Shown: positions 43,465 to 52,690 of the stretch, piece after piece | Layout of the letters: every line of letters begins with the position of its first letter | Numbering within the stretch: the first letter of the stretch is position 1 | NCBI GenBank assembly: GCA_902761665.1 | Contig: CACWLA010000002.1 | Coordinates: 50,106 to 114,105, forward strand | Reading direction: 5' to 3' | Source of the DNA: an uncultured Lachnospiraceae bacterium | GTDB taxonomy: Bacteria > Bacillota > Clostridia > Lachnospirales > Lachnospiraceae | Length of the DNA stretch: 64,000 nucleotides | Translations under genes and position numbers: made by a program | The notes under the pieces: generated by a model | What the model was told of the DNA's origin: nothing | The model's database searches: none | What the model saw: only the letters and a program-made list of their open reading frames with translations

Positions 43465-45486
43465 ATGCATCAGGAGCAGCATAAGCGCAGCGCGTTCACC
43501 GCGTTTTTACTGGCTATCGGCGTGGTCTTCGGCAATATCGCTTCCTCGCCGCTTTTCGTGATGAAGACGATCGTCCGCTACAACGGCGGGCTGCCCGCCG
43601 TGACCGAGGAATTCGTGCTCGGGGCACTCTCGCTGATCATCTGGACGCTGACCATTTTGGCGACGCTCAAGTACATCTTCCTGGTCATGAAGGCCGACAA
43701 CGGCGGTGAGGGCGGCATTTTCGCCCTGTATTTCATGGTGCGCCAGGACCGCAGAACACGGAAAGTGCTCAGAGTCGCGGCCATCGTCGGTGCCGGCATG
43801 CTGCTTGCCGACAGCATCATCACCCCGTCCATCACCGTCACGAGTGCGGTCGAAGGCCTGCACACCGCGCAGGCAACGGATCGCCTGCTCGGTGAGGGCG
43901 ACGTGAAAAAGATCCTGTTTATCCTTCTGATCGTCGTGCTCCTTTATATCAGCCAGGGTGTCGGCCGCAACCGCATCACGGTCGCGCTTGGCCCCATCGT
44001 CTTTGTCTGGCTCCTTTTCATCGGGGGCACGGGAACGGCCCTGCTGCTGCATCACCCGGAAGTGCTCCGGGCTTTTGATCCGGTGCTCGGCGTGAAATTC
44101 CTCACCAGCAACCTCAATAACGCCGGCATCAAACTGATGGGAAGCGTTTTCCTGGTCGTTACCGGCGCAGAAGCTTTTTACTCCGACATGGGGCACGCTG
44201 GACGCGACGCCTCGCGCGCGTCCTGGCCTTTCGTCAAGATCTGTCTGCTGCTGAGTTATCTGGGACAGGGTGCCTACCTTCTGGATGCGGCGAAGGATAC
44301 GTCCCTTGCGGCCGTGGAGGATTTCAACCCATTCTTCTACATGCTGCCCGAAAAGCTCCGTCCGCTTGCCGTGATCCTGGCCGTGCTGGTCGCCTTCGCG
44401 GTCTCCCATACCGTGGTGGTCAGCGCGTTCACCATGGTCTCCCAGGCGATCCGCCGCGAAGTCCTGCCGCATATGGAAACGCTCTATTCCCCGCGCCATG
44501 AAGGCAGCGTGTTCATTCCCGCGGTCAACAGACTGCTCTTCGTCGGCTGCGTCTTCGTGGTCCTGTTCTTCCGCAGCAGCACGCGCATGGAAGCCGCCTA
44601 CGGCCTCGCCATCGCCGTTGCCATGCTGATGACCACGGTCCTCCTTTCCGTCTACCTCTGGAGGACCAAGAAGAAACCGGTCCTTTCCGTCCTGTGCACG
44701 GTCCTTTTCGGCGCGGTCGAACTCATATGCATCAAGGGAAGCAGCCATAAGTTCACGGAGGGCGGCTACGTATCCGAAGGACTTGCCCTTCTCCTGATCA
44801 TCCTAATGATGGTATGGAAATACGGCTGCGTCCTGGAGAGCCGCCTCACGAAACGGGTCCCGATTGCCGATTACGTCGGCAAGCTGCAGGCTCTGAAGGC
44901 AGATGACAGCATTCCGCTCACCGCGGACAACATCGTTTACGTCTGCTACGGCGACGATTTCGACTACGCCGATCACGCCGTGCTTTATTCCATCCTGGAT
45001 AAGGACGTCAAGCGGGCACAGGCCTGGTGGTTCATCAAGGTCAACGTGCTGGACGTTCCGAACGGACAGTCATACCGGGTGGAAACTTTCGGCACGGACT
45101 GCGTGTTCCGTGTGATGCTGTATCTCGGTTTCGATGAAGAACAGAGCATCAACCTGTACCTTCGGAAGATCGTGGAGGAACTGATGGACAGCGGAGAGAT
45201 GCCGAAGCAGCGCCGCAAATTCTCCGTGTATGACAACGACCGCGTGGGCGACTTCCGCTTCGTGTTCATCAAAAAGAAGATGCCCATGAAGAGCGGGCTC
45301 CCGGCCTGGCAGGACGTGATCCTTCGGAGCAAGTATGCGATCCGCTCCCTGGCAGGAAAGGACGAGCAGTGGTACGGCCTCGATACGGCCATCCTGATCC
45401 ATGAGACGGTGCCGCTCTTCATCTCCCCGAGACGCATGGACGGTGTTGAACTCACGCGCATCCGGACCGGAGAAACGGAAAAGTAG
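43465..45486 (+). CDS. kup: Kup-family potassium uptake protein
   Basis: 673 residues, the normal Kup length. The N-terminal 12-helix domain has IGVVFGNIASSPLFVMKTI, the GGEGGIFALY loop, GAGMLLADSIITPSITV and GAEAFYSDMGHAG, all Kup signatures. The C-terminal cytosolic domain (about 470-673) includes NIVYVCYGDDFDYADHAVLYSILD. It imports K+ probably with protons. The start at 43465 follows AAAGGAG. The MATE gene begins one base after its stop. Confidence 0.92.
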   Translation: MHQEQHKRSAFTAFLLAIGVVFGNIASSPLFVMKTIVRYNGGLPAVTEEFVLGALSLIIWTLTILATLKYIFLVMKADNGGEGGIFALYFMVRQDRRTRKVLRVAAIVGAGMLLADSIITPSITVTSAVEGLHTAQATDRLLGEGDVKKILFILLIVVLLYISQGVGRNRITVALGPIVFVWLLFIGGTGTALLLHHPEVLRAFDPVLGVKFLTSNLNNAGIKLMGSVFLVVTGAEAFYSDMGHAGRDASRASWPFVKICLLLSYLGQGAYLLDAAKDTSLAAVEDFNPFFYMLPEKLRPLAVILAVLVAFAVSHTVVVSAFTMVSQAIRREVLPHMETLYSPRHEGSVFIPAVNRLLFVGCVFVVLFFRSSTRMEAAYGLAIAVAMLMTTVLLSVYLWRTKKKPVLSVLCTVLFGAVELICIKGSSHKFTEGGYVSEGLALLLIILMMVWKYGCVLESRLTKRVPIADYVGKLQALKADDSIPLTADNIVYVCYGDDFDYADHAVLYSILDKDVKRAQAWWFIKVNVLDVPNGQSYRVETFGTDCVFRVMLYLGFDEEQSINLYLRKIVEELMDSGEMPKQRRKFSVYDNDRVGDFRFVFIKKKMPMKSGLPAWQDVILRSKYAIRSLAGKDEQWYGLDTAILIHETVPLFISPRRMDGVELTRIRTGETEK

Positions 45487-45487
45487 G

Positions 45488-46885
45488 ATGCAGGCGCAGG
45501 GGCAGAAAGTCATCAATTTTACGACAGGCGGGGTCATCGGCAAGCTGATCCTGTTTTCCGTACCCATCATCATCAGCGAACTGCTCCAGAACCTTTACAA
45601 CAGCGTGGATTCGATCGTCGTCGGGCGCTTCGTGAGCGACGCAGCTCTCGCGGCGGTCAGCGTCTGCACGCCCATCGTCCAGCTGATGGTCGGCTTCTTC
45701 AACGGGATGTCGATCGGCAACACCGTGGTCACGGCCAAGGCCTTCGGGAGCGGAGATGAGGAAGCGACCGCGAGGGCGGTCCGCTACGCCTTTTCGTTTT
45801 CGGTGGCGCTCGGCATCGTCGTTTCCGTTCTCGGCATCCTGCTCGCGCCGGTCTTTCTGGACCTGACCGGCTGCAATGAGGAGATCTACGGCGAGGCCAT
45901 CACCTACCTGCGGATCTACCTGGCCGGGCTCATGTTCACGGTCATCTACGATGCCGGCACCGGGATCCTCCGCGCGATCGGGGATTCCCGCACGCCGCTT
46001 TACATTCTTGCCTTTACGAGCGTCCTGAACATCGGGCTGGACGTTCTTTTCGTTGCTGTTTTCCACTGGGGAACGGCCGGGGTCGGCATCGCGACGATCC
46101 TCGCCCAGGGCCTCTCCATGCTGCTTGTCGCTGCGGTGCTGAAGAGCCGCATCAAGTCGCCCTGCATCGCCATGCAGGAGACCTGGAAATACGGCAGGAA
46201 GACCGTACTTTCCTCGGTCAGCATCGGCTTTTCCGCCGGCCTGCAGAACGCGCTGATCTCATTCTCCAACATCTTTGTCTGGTCCTACATCAACCGCTTC
46301 CCGACGGGCGTCGCAGCAGGGATCGGCGCGGCCAACAAGGTCGACCGCTTCGTCGTGCTGCCGTGCAAGTCCCTGGCCATGACGACCACGACCTTAGTGA
46401 GCCAGAACCTCGGCGCGCGGAACTATGAACGGGCCCGGAAGGGCTTCCTTTACGGCTTCGGCCTCTGCGCCGCCGTAACGCTTCCGCTGACCGCCCTGGT
46501 CTATGTCTTCGCGCCTGAAGCTGTCGGGCTCTTCAGCCAGGACGCCGCCGTGATCGCGGCCGGTGCCGGCATGACCCGCTACCTGTCGCGCCTGTATATC
46601 CTCCTCCTGGTCCGCGACGTACTGCTCGGATATCTCCGGGGGTACGGGCGCAGCCGCATGCCCATGATCCTGTCCCTCATCGGGATGGTCGGCATCCGGC
46701 AGATCTTCCTGGCGGTCGCGACGGCAAGAAGCAGTTCCCTGGACATCATCTACGCCAGTTTTCCGATCGGCTGGGGCGCGGCCATGGTGCTGCTCCTCAT
46801 CTATGCGGGGATCGTCGTGAAGAAGATGTGGCGGGACGCGGAGGCTGAAGGCGATGCGCCGCCCGGAGAAGCGCAGGGAGCGTAA
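45488..46885 (+). CDS. MATE-family efflux transporter
   Basis: 465 residues with 12 predicted helices in two MATE repeats. The N-terminal repeat begins VIGKLILFSVPIIISELLQNLYNSVDSIVVG and the second starts near VLSSVSIGFSAGLQNALISFSNIFV. MATE proteins export drugs or metabolites using Na+ or H+ gradients. It starts one base after the kup stop codon, so the two are translationally coupled. Export substrate unknown. Confidence 0.92.
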   Translation: MQAQGQKVINFTTGGVIGKLILFSVPIIISELLQNLYNSVDSIVVGRFVSDAALAAVSVCTPIVQLMVGFFNGMSIGNTVVTAKAFGSGDEEATARAVRYAFSFSVALGIVVSVLGILLAPVFLDLTGCNEEIYGEAITYLRIYLAGLMFTVIYDAGTGILRAIGDSRTPLYILAFTSVLNIGLDVLFVAVFHWGTAGVGIATILAQGLSMLLVAAVLKSRIKSPCIAMQETWKYGRKTVLSSVSIGFSAGLQNALISFSNIFVWSYINRFPTGVAAGIGAANKVDRFVVLPCKSLAMTTTTLVSQNLGARNYERARKGFLYGFGLCAAVTLPLTALVYVFAPEAVGLFSQDAAVIAAGAGMTRYLSRLYILLLVRDVLLGYLRGYGRSRMPMILSLIGMVGIRQIFLAVATARSSSLDIIYASFPIGWGAAMVLLLIYAGIVVKKMWRDAEAEGDAPPGEAQGA

Positions 46886-46910
46886 CGGCTTCCGACGCAG
46901 GCACCTCTCA

Positions 46911-46939
46911 TTGACTTTACGTCCGTACGGGACTATAAT
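46911..46939 (+). promoter_or_regulatory. Promoter of the Gate-domain gene
   Basis: TTGACT (46911-46916), 17-base spacer, TATAAT (46934-46939). The expected transcription start near 46946 rules out ATGs at 46944 and 46953 as starts. Confidence 0.88.
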
Positions 46940-46997
46940 AAACATGCTCAGAATGTACGGAGCATATGAAAACGGCAGCCCGCTGACCCCGGGAGGG

Positions 46998-48188
46998 ATG
47001 CGCGCGGCCGCCGTGAAGGCAAGGCAGATGAAGAAGAAAAAGGCGATCGGCGTCGAGAACTTCGTGTTTCTCGCGTGTTTCGTGGCGTTTTTTGCCGCGT
47101 TTGGCTGGAAAATGGGCCTGATGAACATGATCAATACCATGATCAACACGGCCTATTCCCTCTTGATTGAAACCGTTTTTTATCTGATGGCGATGTGCGT
47201 GATCATGGGGGCGATATCCTCCCTGTTCACGGAATTCGGCATTATTTCCCTCTTCAACCGGCTGCTGTATCCGCTGATGCGGCCGGTCTACGATCTGCCC
47301 GGTGCGGCTTCGGTCGGGATCATTACGACCTTCCTGTCGGACAACCCGGCGGTCCTGACGCTGGCGGACGACAAATATTTCCGCAGCTTCTTCAAACGCT
47401 ACCAGTTTCCGGCGATCACGAATCTCGCGACAGCGTTCGGCATGGGCATGATCGTCTGCACCTACATGCTGGGGCTTTCCGGTCTCGGCGGGGGCGAACA
47501 CTTCGGAAAGGCAGTTCTGATCGGCCTGCTCGGCGCCGTGATCGGCAGCATCGTCAGTACGCGCCTGATGATCGCCTTCTCCGCGAAGCAGTACGGAAAG
47601 GACGCCTGGATGCCGGAGCACGAGGAAGGTGTCGACCAGAAAAAGGAACAGCTGCGCCCAGTTCGCGCAGGCAACGTCGCGAACCGTTTCCTGTCGGCGA
47701 TCCTGGACGGCGGAAAGTCCGGCGTCAAGATGGGATTCGAGATCATTCCCGGTGTCCTGCTCATCTGTACGCTTGTCCTGATGATGACCAACAGCATGCC
47801 AGAAGGCGGTTATACCGGCGCAGCCTATGAAGGCGTTGCGCTTCTTCCCATGCTTGCCGGCAAGGTCGATTTCATCCTGAAACCGCTGTTTGGCTTCTCC
47901 TCTCCGGAAGCAATCGGCGTTCCGATCACGGCGCTCGGCGCGGCCGGCGCTTCCCTCACCATGGCCAGGCAGCTTGTCGTGACGAGCCTTGCCGGCGCGA
48001 ACGACATTGCCGTGTTCACGGCCATGTGCATGTGCTGGAGCGGGTACCTCAGCACCCACGTTTCCATGATGAGTACGATCGGATGCACGGAAATGACCGG
48101 CAAAGCCCTCGTCAGCCATACGGTCGGCGGCCTCGTCGCCGGCATCACCGCGCACTGGCTCTTTGTCCTGGTCAGCCTGATCCTGTAA
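46998..48188 (+). CDS. Nucleoside-recognition (Gate) domain membrane protein
   Basis: About 396 residues from 46998. It has at least eight membrane helices, with two related Gate-type regions (around GIITTFLSDNPAVLTLADDKYF and GVPITALGAAGASLTMARQL). The family includes spore-maturation SpmA/SpmB and transporter-like proteins with unclear substrates. The start is uncertain. At 46998 the GGGAGG is only one base away. At 47028 an AAGG sits at better distance and the protein would begin MKKKKAIG. It is monocistronic with its own promoter and terminator. Confidence 0.8.
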   Translation: MRAAAVKARQMKKKKAIGVENFVFLACFVAFFAAFGWKMGLMNMINTMINTAYSLLIETVFYLMAMCVIMGAISSLFTEFGIISLFNRLLYPLMRPVYDLPGAASVGIITTFLSDNPAVLTLADDKYFRSFFKRYQFPAITNLATAFGMGMIVCTYMLGLSGLGGGEHFGKAVLIGLLGAVIGSIVSTRLMIAFSAKQYGKDAWMPEHEEGVDQKKEQLRPVRAGNVANRFLSAILDGGKSGVKMGFEIIPGVLLICTLVLMMTNSMPEGGYTGAAYEGVALLPMLAGKVDFILKPLFGFSSPEAIGVPITALGAAGASLTMARQLVVTSLAGANDIAVFTAMCMCWSGYLSTHVSMMSTIGCTEMTGKALVSHTVGGLVAGITAHWLFVLVSLIL

Positions 48189-48203
48189 CTTCACAGGCAT
48201 ATG

Positions 48204-48234
48204 AAAACGCCCGGCGGCATGCCGGGCGTTTTTC
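48204..48234. terminator. Bidirectional terminator between Gate-domain gene and feo genes
   Basis: AAAACGCCCGGC (48204-48215) pairs with GCCGGGCGTTTT (48221-48232), ending in TTTTT. Confidence 0.92.
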
Positions 48235-48248
48235 GTTGAAACAGGTGA

Positions 48249-48404
48249 TCAGCTGCGGTTTTCCGGCGTCCGGGAAGGGCAGCTTTTCGTGCATCCTTCG
48301 CAGCCGCATCCGCAGCCGCTTTTCTTTTTTGTACGCAGATGCCGGAGCGCAAGGAAGGCGGCGCCCGCGATGATGAGGATCAGAATGATGTCGACAGGTC
48401 CCAT
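48249..48404 (-). CDS. FeoB-associated Cys-rich small membrane protein
   Basis: 51 residues: one N-terminal membrane helix (IILILIIAGAAFLAL), a basic stop-transfer RHLRTKKK, and a Cys-rich tail (CGCGCEGCTKSC). Small proteins of this type commonly follow feoB in Firmicutes and are thought to assist Fe2+ uptake. It starts 10 bases after the feoAB stop with GGAGG upstream. Confidence 0.85.
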   Translation of the reverse strand: MGPVDIILILIIAGAAFLALRHLRTKKKSGCGCGCEGCTKSCPSRTPENRS

Positions 48405-48414
48405 GGCTCCCTCC

Positions 48415-50760
48415 TTACAGCCCGAGGGCAAGCCCCGCGAGACGGACAAGAAGCGCACAGAGCCAGGCGACAAAGCACTGCCAGACGACAACGTAGGCTG
48501 CCCATTTCCCGCCGAGTTCCCGCCGCACCGCGGCGATGGAGGCGACGCAGGGGGTATACAGCAGGCTGAACACGAGCATGCTCGCGGCGGCGAGAGAAGA
48601 GATGACAGCCGCGACGCCGCCTTCCGCGGCAAAGAGCACCCCGAGGATGGAGACGACGCTCTCCTTGGCCAGGAAGCCGCTGATGAGCGAGGTGACGATC
48701 CGCCAGTCGCCGAGGCCGAGAGGCTTAAAGAGCGGTGCGATCATGCCGGCAAGCGAGGCCAGGATGCTTTCATGCTCCGCGACGATGTTGAAGTGAAAAT
48801 CGAAGGTCTTCAGGAACCAGACCACGATCGTGGCGATCAGGATGACGGAGAAGGCACGCTGGATAAAGTCCTTTGCCTTGTCCCACAGGAGCTGCAGGGT
48901 GTTGCGCGGGCTCGGCATCCGGTAGTTCGGCAGCTCCATGACGAAGGGGACCGCCTCACCCCTGAAAAAGAATTTCTTGTAGATCAGGGCGACCAGGATC
49001 CCGACGGCGATGCCGGTCACATAGATGCCGATCATGACGAGAGCCTTGTGATCCTTGAAGAACGCGTCCACGAAAAAGGCGTAGATCGGGAGCTTCGCCG
49101 TGCAGCTCATGAAGGGCGTGAGAAGGATGGTCATCCGGCGGTCGCGTTCGCTGGGGAGCGTGCGCGAGCTCATGACGGCAGGGACCGTGCATCCGAAGCC
49201 GATGAGGAGCGGTACGATGCTGCGGCCAGAAAGGCCGAGCTTCCGCAGAAGCTTGTCCATGACGAAGGCGACACGCGCGATGTAGCCGCTGTCCTCAAGC
49301 AGGGACAGGAAGAGGAACATGGTCACGATGATCGGCAGGAAACTGAGAACGCTGCCGACGCCCTCGAAGATGCCGCCGACGATCAGGCCGTGCAGGGCTT
49401 CATTGACGCCAGCGGAAGTGAGCGCCGCGTCCACCGCGGCCGTGAGGGATCCGATGCCTGCGGCCAGGAGATCCTGCAGCCACAGGCCGATCACGTTGAA
49501 GGTCAGGTAAAAGACGAGCCCCATGACCAGGATGAAGATGGGGATCGCGGTATATTTGCCGGTGAGAAACCGGTCCAGTTTCTGGCTGCGGGTACGTTCA
49601 CGGCTTTCGCGCGGTTTCTTGACACAGGCGCGGCAGACCTTCATGATGAAGGAAAAGCGCATCTCGGCAATGGCGGCGCTGCGGTCGAGGCCGCGCTCCT
49701 TTTCCATCTGCAGGGCAATATGCTCGAGCGTTTCCCGTTCGTTGTCGTCAAGACCGAGCTGTTCGATGATCAGTCCGTCGCCTTCGATGGCCTTGTCGGC
49801 GGCAAAGCGGACCGGAAGGCCGGCCGCTTCCGCGTGGTCTTCGATCAGGTGGATGGCTGCATGCAGGCAGCGGTGCACCGCGCCGCCGTGGTCGTTCTGC
49901 CCGCAGAAATCCTGCCGCGCGGGTTTTTCCTGATATTTCGCGACGTGCAGTGCGTGCTCCACGAGCTCGTGCACGCCCTGGTTTTTCGCGGCGGAGATGG
50001 GAACGACCGGAACGCCCAGCATGGCTTCCATCGCGTTCACGTCCACGGAGCCGCCGTTGCCGGTCATCTCATCCATCATGTTCAGGGCGACGACCACGGG
50101 GATGCCCATCTCCAGCAGCTGCATGGTAAGGTAGAGGTTCCGCTCGATATTGGTCGCGTCGACGATATTGATGATGCCTTTCGGCTTTTCCTTCAGTACG
50201 AAGTCGCGGGAGACCAGCTCCTCGCTGGAGTAGGGCGACATCGAATAGATGCCGGGAAGGTCTGTGATCAGGGTGTTTTCCCTGCCGATGATCATGCCGT
50301 CCTTCCTGTCCACGGTGACGCCGGGAAAATTGCCGACGTGCTGGCGGGATCCGGTCAGCTGGTTGAAGAGCGTCGTCTTGCCGCTGTTCTGGTTGCCGAC
50401 GAGGGCAAAGGTGAGGAGCGTGCCGTCCGGCAGCGGATCGCCGCTTCCCTTCGGATGGAAGCGCCCGCCTTCGCCGAGACCGGGGTGCTCATCGCCCAGA
50501 TCCGGGATCTCTTCTTCCTTTTCCGCGCCTTTTTCGGGCAGCGGTCCGACGCCGATCTCCCCGGCCTCGTTCAGGCGGAGAGTCAGCTCGTAGCCGTGGA
50601 TGCGGATCTCCAGGGGGTCGCCCATCGGCGCGTACTTGACCACGGTCACTTCGGCACCGGGAATGATCCCCATGTCGAGAAAATGCTGGCGCAGCGCGCC
50701 CTCGCCGCCGACTTCGGTCACTGCGGCGGTCTTTCCTATCTGTAAATCCTTAAGAGTCAT
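48415..50760 (-). CDS. feoB: FeoA-FeoB fusion, ferrous iron transporter
   Basis: 781 residues. Residues 1-75 form a FeoA-like SH3 domain (LKDLQIGKTAAVTEV...HGYELTLRLNEAG). A charged linker (about 76-115) follows, then the FeoB G domain with GNQNSGKTTLFNQLTG (P loop), NFPGVTVD and DLPGIYS. The membrane part has two Gate regions with the conserved FGCTVPAVMSSRTL and a later LLYTPCVASIAA, whose cysteines are typical. It imports Fe2+ with GTP hydrolysis. The start at 50760 follows AGGGAGA. The Cys-rich small protein is downstream in the same operon. Confidence 0.95.
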   Translation of the reverse strand: MTLKDLQIGKTAAVTEVGGEGALRQHFLDMGIIPGAEVTVVKYAPMGDPLEIRIHGYELTLRLNEAGEIGVGPLPEKGAEKEEEIPDLGDEHPGLGEGGRFHPKGSGDPLPDGTLLTFALVGNQNSGKTTLFNQLTGSRQHVGNFPGVTVDRKDGMIIGRENTLITDLPGIYSMSPYSSEELVSRDFVLKEKPKGIINIVDATNIERNLYLTMQLLEMGIPVVVALNMMDEMTGNGGSVDVNAMEAMLGVPVVPISAAKNQGVHELVEHALHVAKYQEKPARQDFCGQNDHGGAVHRCLHAAIHLIEDHAEAAGLPVRFAADKAIEGDGLIIEQLGLDDNERETLEHIALQMEKERGLDRSAAIAEMRFSFIMKVCRACVKKPRESRERTRSQKLDRFLTGKYTAIPIFILVMGLVFYLTFNVIGLWLQDLLAAGIGSLTAAVDAALTSAGVNEALHGLIVGGIFEGVGSVLSFLPIIVTMFLFLSLLEDSGYIARVAFVMDKLLRKLGLSGRSIVPLLIGFGCTVPAVMSSRTLPSERDRRMTILLTPFMSCTAKLPIYAFFVDAFFKDHKALVMIGIYVTGIAVGILVALIYKKFFFRGEAVPFVMELPNYRMPSPRNTLQLLWDKAKDFIQRAFSVILIATIVVWFLKTFDFHFNIVAEHESILASLAGMIAPLFKPLGLGDWRIVTSLISGFLAKESVVSILGVLFAAEGGVAAVISSLAAASMLVFSLLYTPCVASIAAVRRELGGKWAAYVVVWQCFVAWLCALLVRLAGLALGL

Positions 50761-50793
50761 CTTCAGTCTCCCTTTCCCCGGGAATACGGGCTC

Positions 50794-50823
50794 AGTATAG
50801 CACAAAAGCAGCCGGGATGGCAG
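50794..50823 (-). promoter_or_regulatory. Candidate feoAB promoter
   Basis: Minus strand CTGCCA (50818-50823), 18-base spacer, TATACT (50794-50799), 34 bases before the start. The -35 is weak. Confidence 0.5.
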
Positions 50824-50833
50824 ATGAAAATAC

Positions 50834-50862
50834 AAAAAAGACGCCGGAGTTTCCGGCGCCTT
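50834..50862 (-). terminator. Terminator after the alpha/beta hydrolase gene
   Basis: On the minus strand GGCGCCGGA pairs with TCCGGCGTC, followed by TTTTTT. It lies 41 bases past the hydrolase stop. Confidence 0.85.
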
Positions 50863-50902
50863 CTCATGAAAGCGGCAGGGAGGATGAGGCCGCCGGCGGA
50901 AG

Positions 50903-51661
50903 TCACCGACCGGTCAGCAGCAAGGCGGCTTCTTCTGCCGTCCGTGCGGTCTGCTCTGCGCGGGTGATGCGCGGCGCGCCGTCGCCTTTCTGGGGACCGT
51001 AGGCGCCGAAGCCGGCGTGGCAGCCGCCTTCGATCACGGTCTCCCGGGCGTCCTCAGGCAGGTTCCCGCGGTACTTTTCGTATTTCTCCCGGTTCAGCAC
51101 GCCGTCCTCTGAGCCGTACAGGCTGAGGACCTGAAGACCGCTGCCCGTAAGGTCCGCCGTGGAATAGGCAGCAAGGAGAAGCAGACCGTCAAACTCCTCC
51201 GGATGCTTCGCCGCGCAGGAGGCAGCCATCGCTCCGCCGAGAGAGTGGCCGGCGAGGATCCAGTGCTCCACATCGGGGAACTCCGCCGGGATCCCATGCG
51301 CGGCATCCATGCCCAGCACCGCCAGATTGAGCGGCATCTTCAGCAGGACGCATAGGAAGCCTTCTTGTGCCAGTTCGGCCATGAGCGGGGCGTAGGCGCT
51401 GTATTCCACCTTGCCGCCCGGGTAGAAGATGAGTCCGGCTTTCGGGCTTTCAGGCGTGAAGACGGTGCGGCCGCCTTTCTGTTCCACCTGCACGCCCGGG
51501 GCGCCTTTTTCCAACACGGCGAGGGCTTCGGGCTCCGCGCGGTAATAGTCGCCCGCATAGATCCCGGCGCTGCCCGCGAGAAGAAGAAATACGGCGAGAA
51601 TGATCCACAGGGCAAGATGCCTTTTCCGCGGCGTCTTCTGTTTTTTTTCTTTATTGTCCAT
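50903..51661 (-). CDS. Membrane-anchored alpha/beta hydrolase
   Basis: 252 residues. A basic N-terminus and one hydrophobic helix (LWIILAVFLLLAGSAGIYAG) suggest anchoring with the catalytic domain outside. The hydrolase has the nucleophile elbow GHSLGG, a later Asp in SLYGSEDGVL and a His in IEGGCHAGFGAYGPQ, the pattern of dienelactone hydrolase/esterase-like proteins. Substrate unknown. It has its own terminators on both sides. Confidence 0.85.
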   Translation of the reverse strand: MDNKEKKQKTPRKRHLALWIILAVFLLLAGSAGIYAGDYYRAEPEALAVLEKGAPGVQVEQKGGRTVFTPESPKAGLIFYPGGKVEYSAYAPLMAELAQEGFLCVLLKMPLNLAVLGMDAAHGIPAEFPDVEHWILAGHSLGGAMAASCAAKHPEEFDGLLLLAAYSTADLTGSGLQVLSLYGSEDGVLNREKYEKYRGNLPEDARETVIEGGCHAGFGAYGPQKGDGAPRITRAEQTARTAEEAALLLTGR

Positions 51662-51678
51662 GATCTATCCTTCCGGCG

Positions 51679-51709
51679 AAAAGGCCGGAGGCACTGCGCC
51701 TCCGGCCTC
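51679..51709 (-). terminator. Terminator after the 217-residue unknown gene
   Basis: On the minus strand GGCCGGAGGC pairs with GCCTCCGGCC, followed by TTTT. It separates this gene from the hydrolase. Confidence 0.88.
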
Positions 51710-51719
51710 CTGTCCGTGC

Positions 51720-52373
51720 CTAGCGGCAGCAGAAGACGTATTTTTCGAAGACCTCGCGGGCTGCCTCCTCGCCGATCAACTTCTTGAACTGGTCGACGGC
51801 CGGGCCGCCGTTCTTAAAGAGGCCGTCCACGTAGGCCGCTGTCTTTGCCCGCTTTTCCGCGGGATCGCAGGCGGCTGAGCGCGCGACGTTTTCCAGATAG
51901 GCGTCGAAGTAATCCTTCGTGATCTGCCCTTCCTTCTCCGCGAGACCCTTGCCCGACGCGCCGAGCGTGAAATCGTAGCGGATATCGTCATACCAGTGCG
52001 GGCCGGTCACGTAGGGCGGAAGGTTCCTGTACTTCTCCCTGACCTTCCGGTAGGGCGTCTTCGCGTCCTCACTCATGGGATCGATCATGGTGTTGTAGAA
52101 CTCCTGAAGGACCGTGCATTTGCCGGCTACGCGGATGAGGTCGCCGGAATAGAGCGGCAGATCCCGCGTTTCCGCATTCACGACCACGCTCTCCATCTTC
52201 ATGAGGCCGAGCATGGCCTTCATGTCGATGACGGAGAGGTGGCCGAAGCCTTTCACGGCATAGGTCGTGATCCTGAAATGCATGCCGTTCTTATCGATCT
52301 TTGCGTAGGGATTGCCGACGATCGGTTCCAACCCGTAGAGTGACTGGAGCCCGGAAATGATGACTTCCTGCAT
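51720..52373 (-). CDS. Uncharacterised 217-residue protein
   Basis: I do not recognise this family. It has no membrane helix or signal peptide. Visible features are a mixed alpha/beta N-terminal half (HFRITTYAVKGFGHLSVIDMK, SVVVNAETRDLPLYSGDLI) and a helical, charged C-terminal half ending in a CC pair. The central segment is vaguely reminiscent of ferredoxin-dependent bilin reductases, but I cannot support that. The ATG at 52373 has AAAGGAAT upstream; longer in-frame starts run into repeat copy B and are rejected. It is flanked by terminators. Confidence 0.75.
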   Translation of the reverse strand: MQEVIISGLQSLYGLEPIVGNPYAKIDKNGMHFRITTYAVKGFGHLSVIDMKAMLGLMKMESVVVNAETRDLPLYSGDLIRVAGKCTVLQEFYNTMIDPMSEDAKTPYRKVREKYRNLPPYVTGPHWYDDIRYDFTLGASGKGLAEKEGQITKDYFDAYLENVARSAACDPAEKRAKTAAYVDGLFKNGGPAVDQFKKLIGEEAAREVFEKYVFCCR

Positions 52374-52395
52374 AATGATTCCTTTCTGAACAAAT

Positions 52396-52654
52396 ACTGC
52401 AGCAGCTGCCGCTGTCCTGCCCATCCCCGGCGGTAATCCGCCCGGGACGGCACGGATATGCGGCGGCTTCACGGAGGCTCTCGGCAGCCTCGTAAACCGC
52501 GAAAATGCCTGACGCATTTTCGCTGAACCTCGGTAAAAACCGCGCAGAGGAATGCGCGGTTTTTTTCCGGCGCCCGGTTTGCCGGCACATATGCCGTCAA
52601 ACCGGGCGTCTTAATGCCGTGTCTGTGCAGGCAGCGGCATCTGCTGCCCATCTC
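52396..52654 (-). repeat. Dispersed intergenic repeat, copy B
   Basis: Inverted relative to copy A (25506-25748) and alignable with it across about 240-260 bases with scattered differences. It includes the shared terminator hairpin (52535-52566), the GCGAAAATGC/GCATTTTCGC palindrome (52498-52523) and the GGGGATGGGCAGGAC block. It fills the 317-base gap between the unknown gene and the membrane protein gene, and lies 3' of the latter in the same orientation that copy A has to purL. Confidence 0.8.
52535..52566 (-). terminator. Terminator hairpin inside repeat copy B
   Basis: AAAAACCGCGCA and TGCGCGGTTTTTT form a symmetrical hairpin with A- and T-runs. It would end the four-gene minus-strand operon. 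Confidence 0.78.
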
Positions 52655-52690
52655 CGCGGTCATTCACCGACAGCGGTGTGTTGGCAGGCT

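Noticed and set aside
46944-46955. ATG codons at 46944 and 46953 as starts of the Gate-domain gene
   Set aside because: They lie at or just after the expected transcription start of the consensus promoter, so no ribosome binding site would be transcribed.
48289-50745. An 818-codon open frame on the + strand opposite feoAB
   Set aside because: It is the antisense shadow of a high-GC gene. Its translation is rich in Arg, Asp, His and Gly with no domain, while the minus strand encodes a clear FeoAB.
52374-52517. N-terminal extension of the 217-residue unknown protein
   Set aside because: The extra codons come from repeat copy B, which also reads open in copy A without any gene, so they are not protein-coding.
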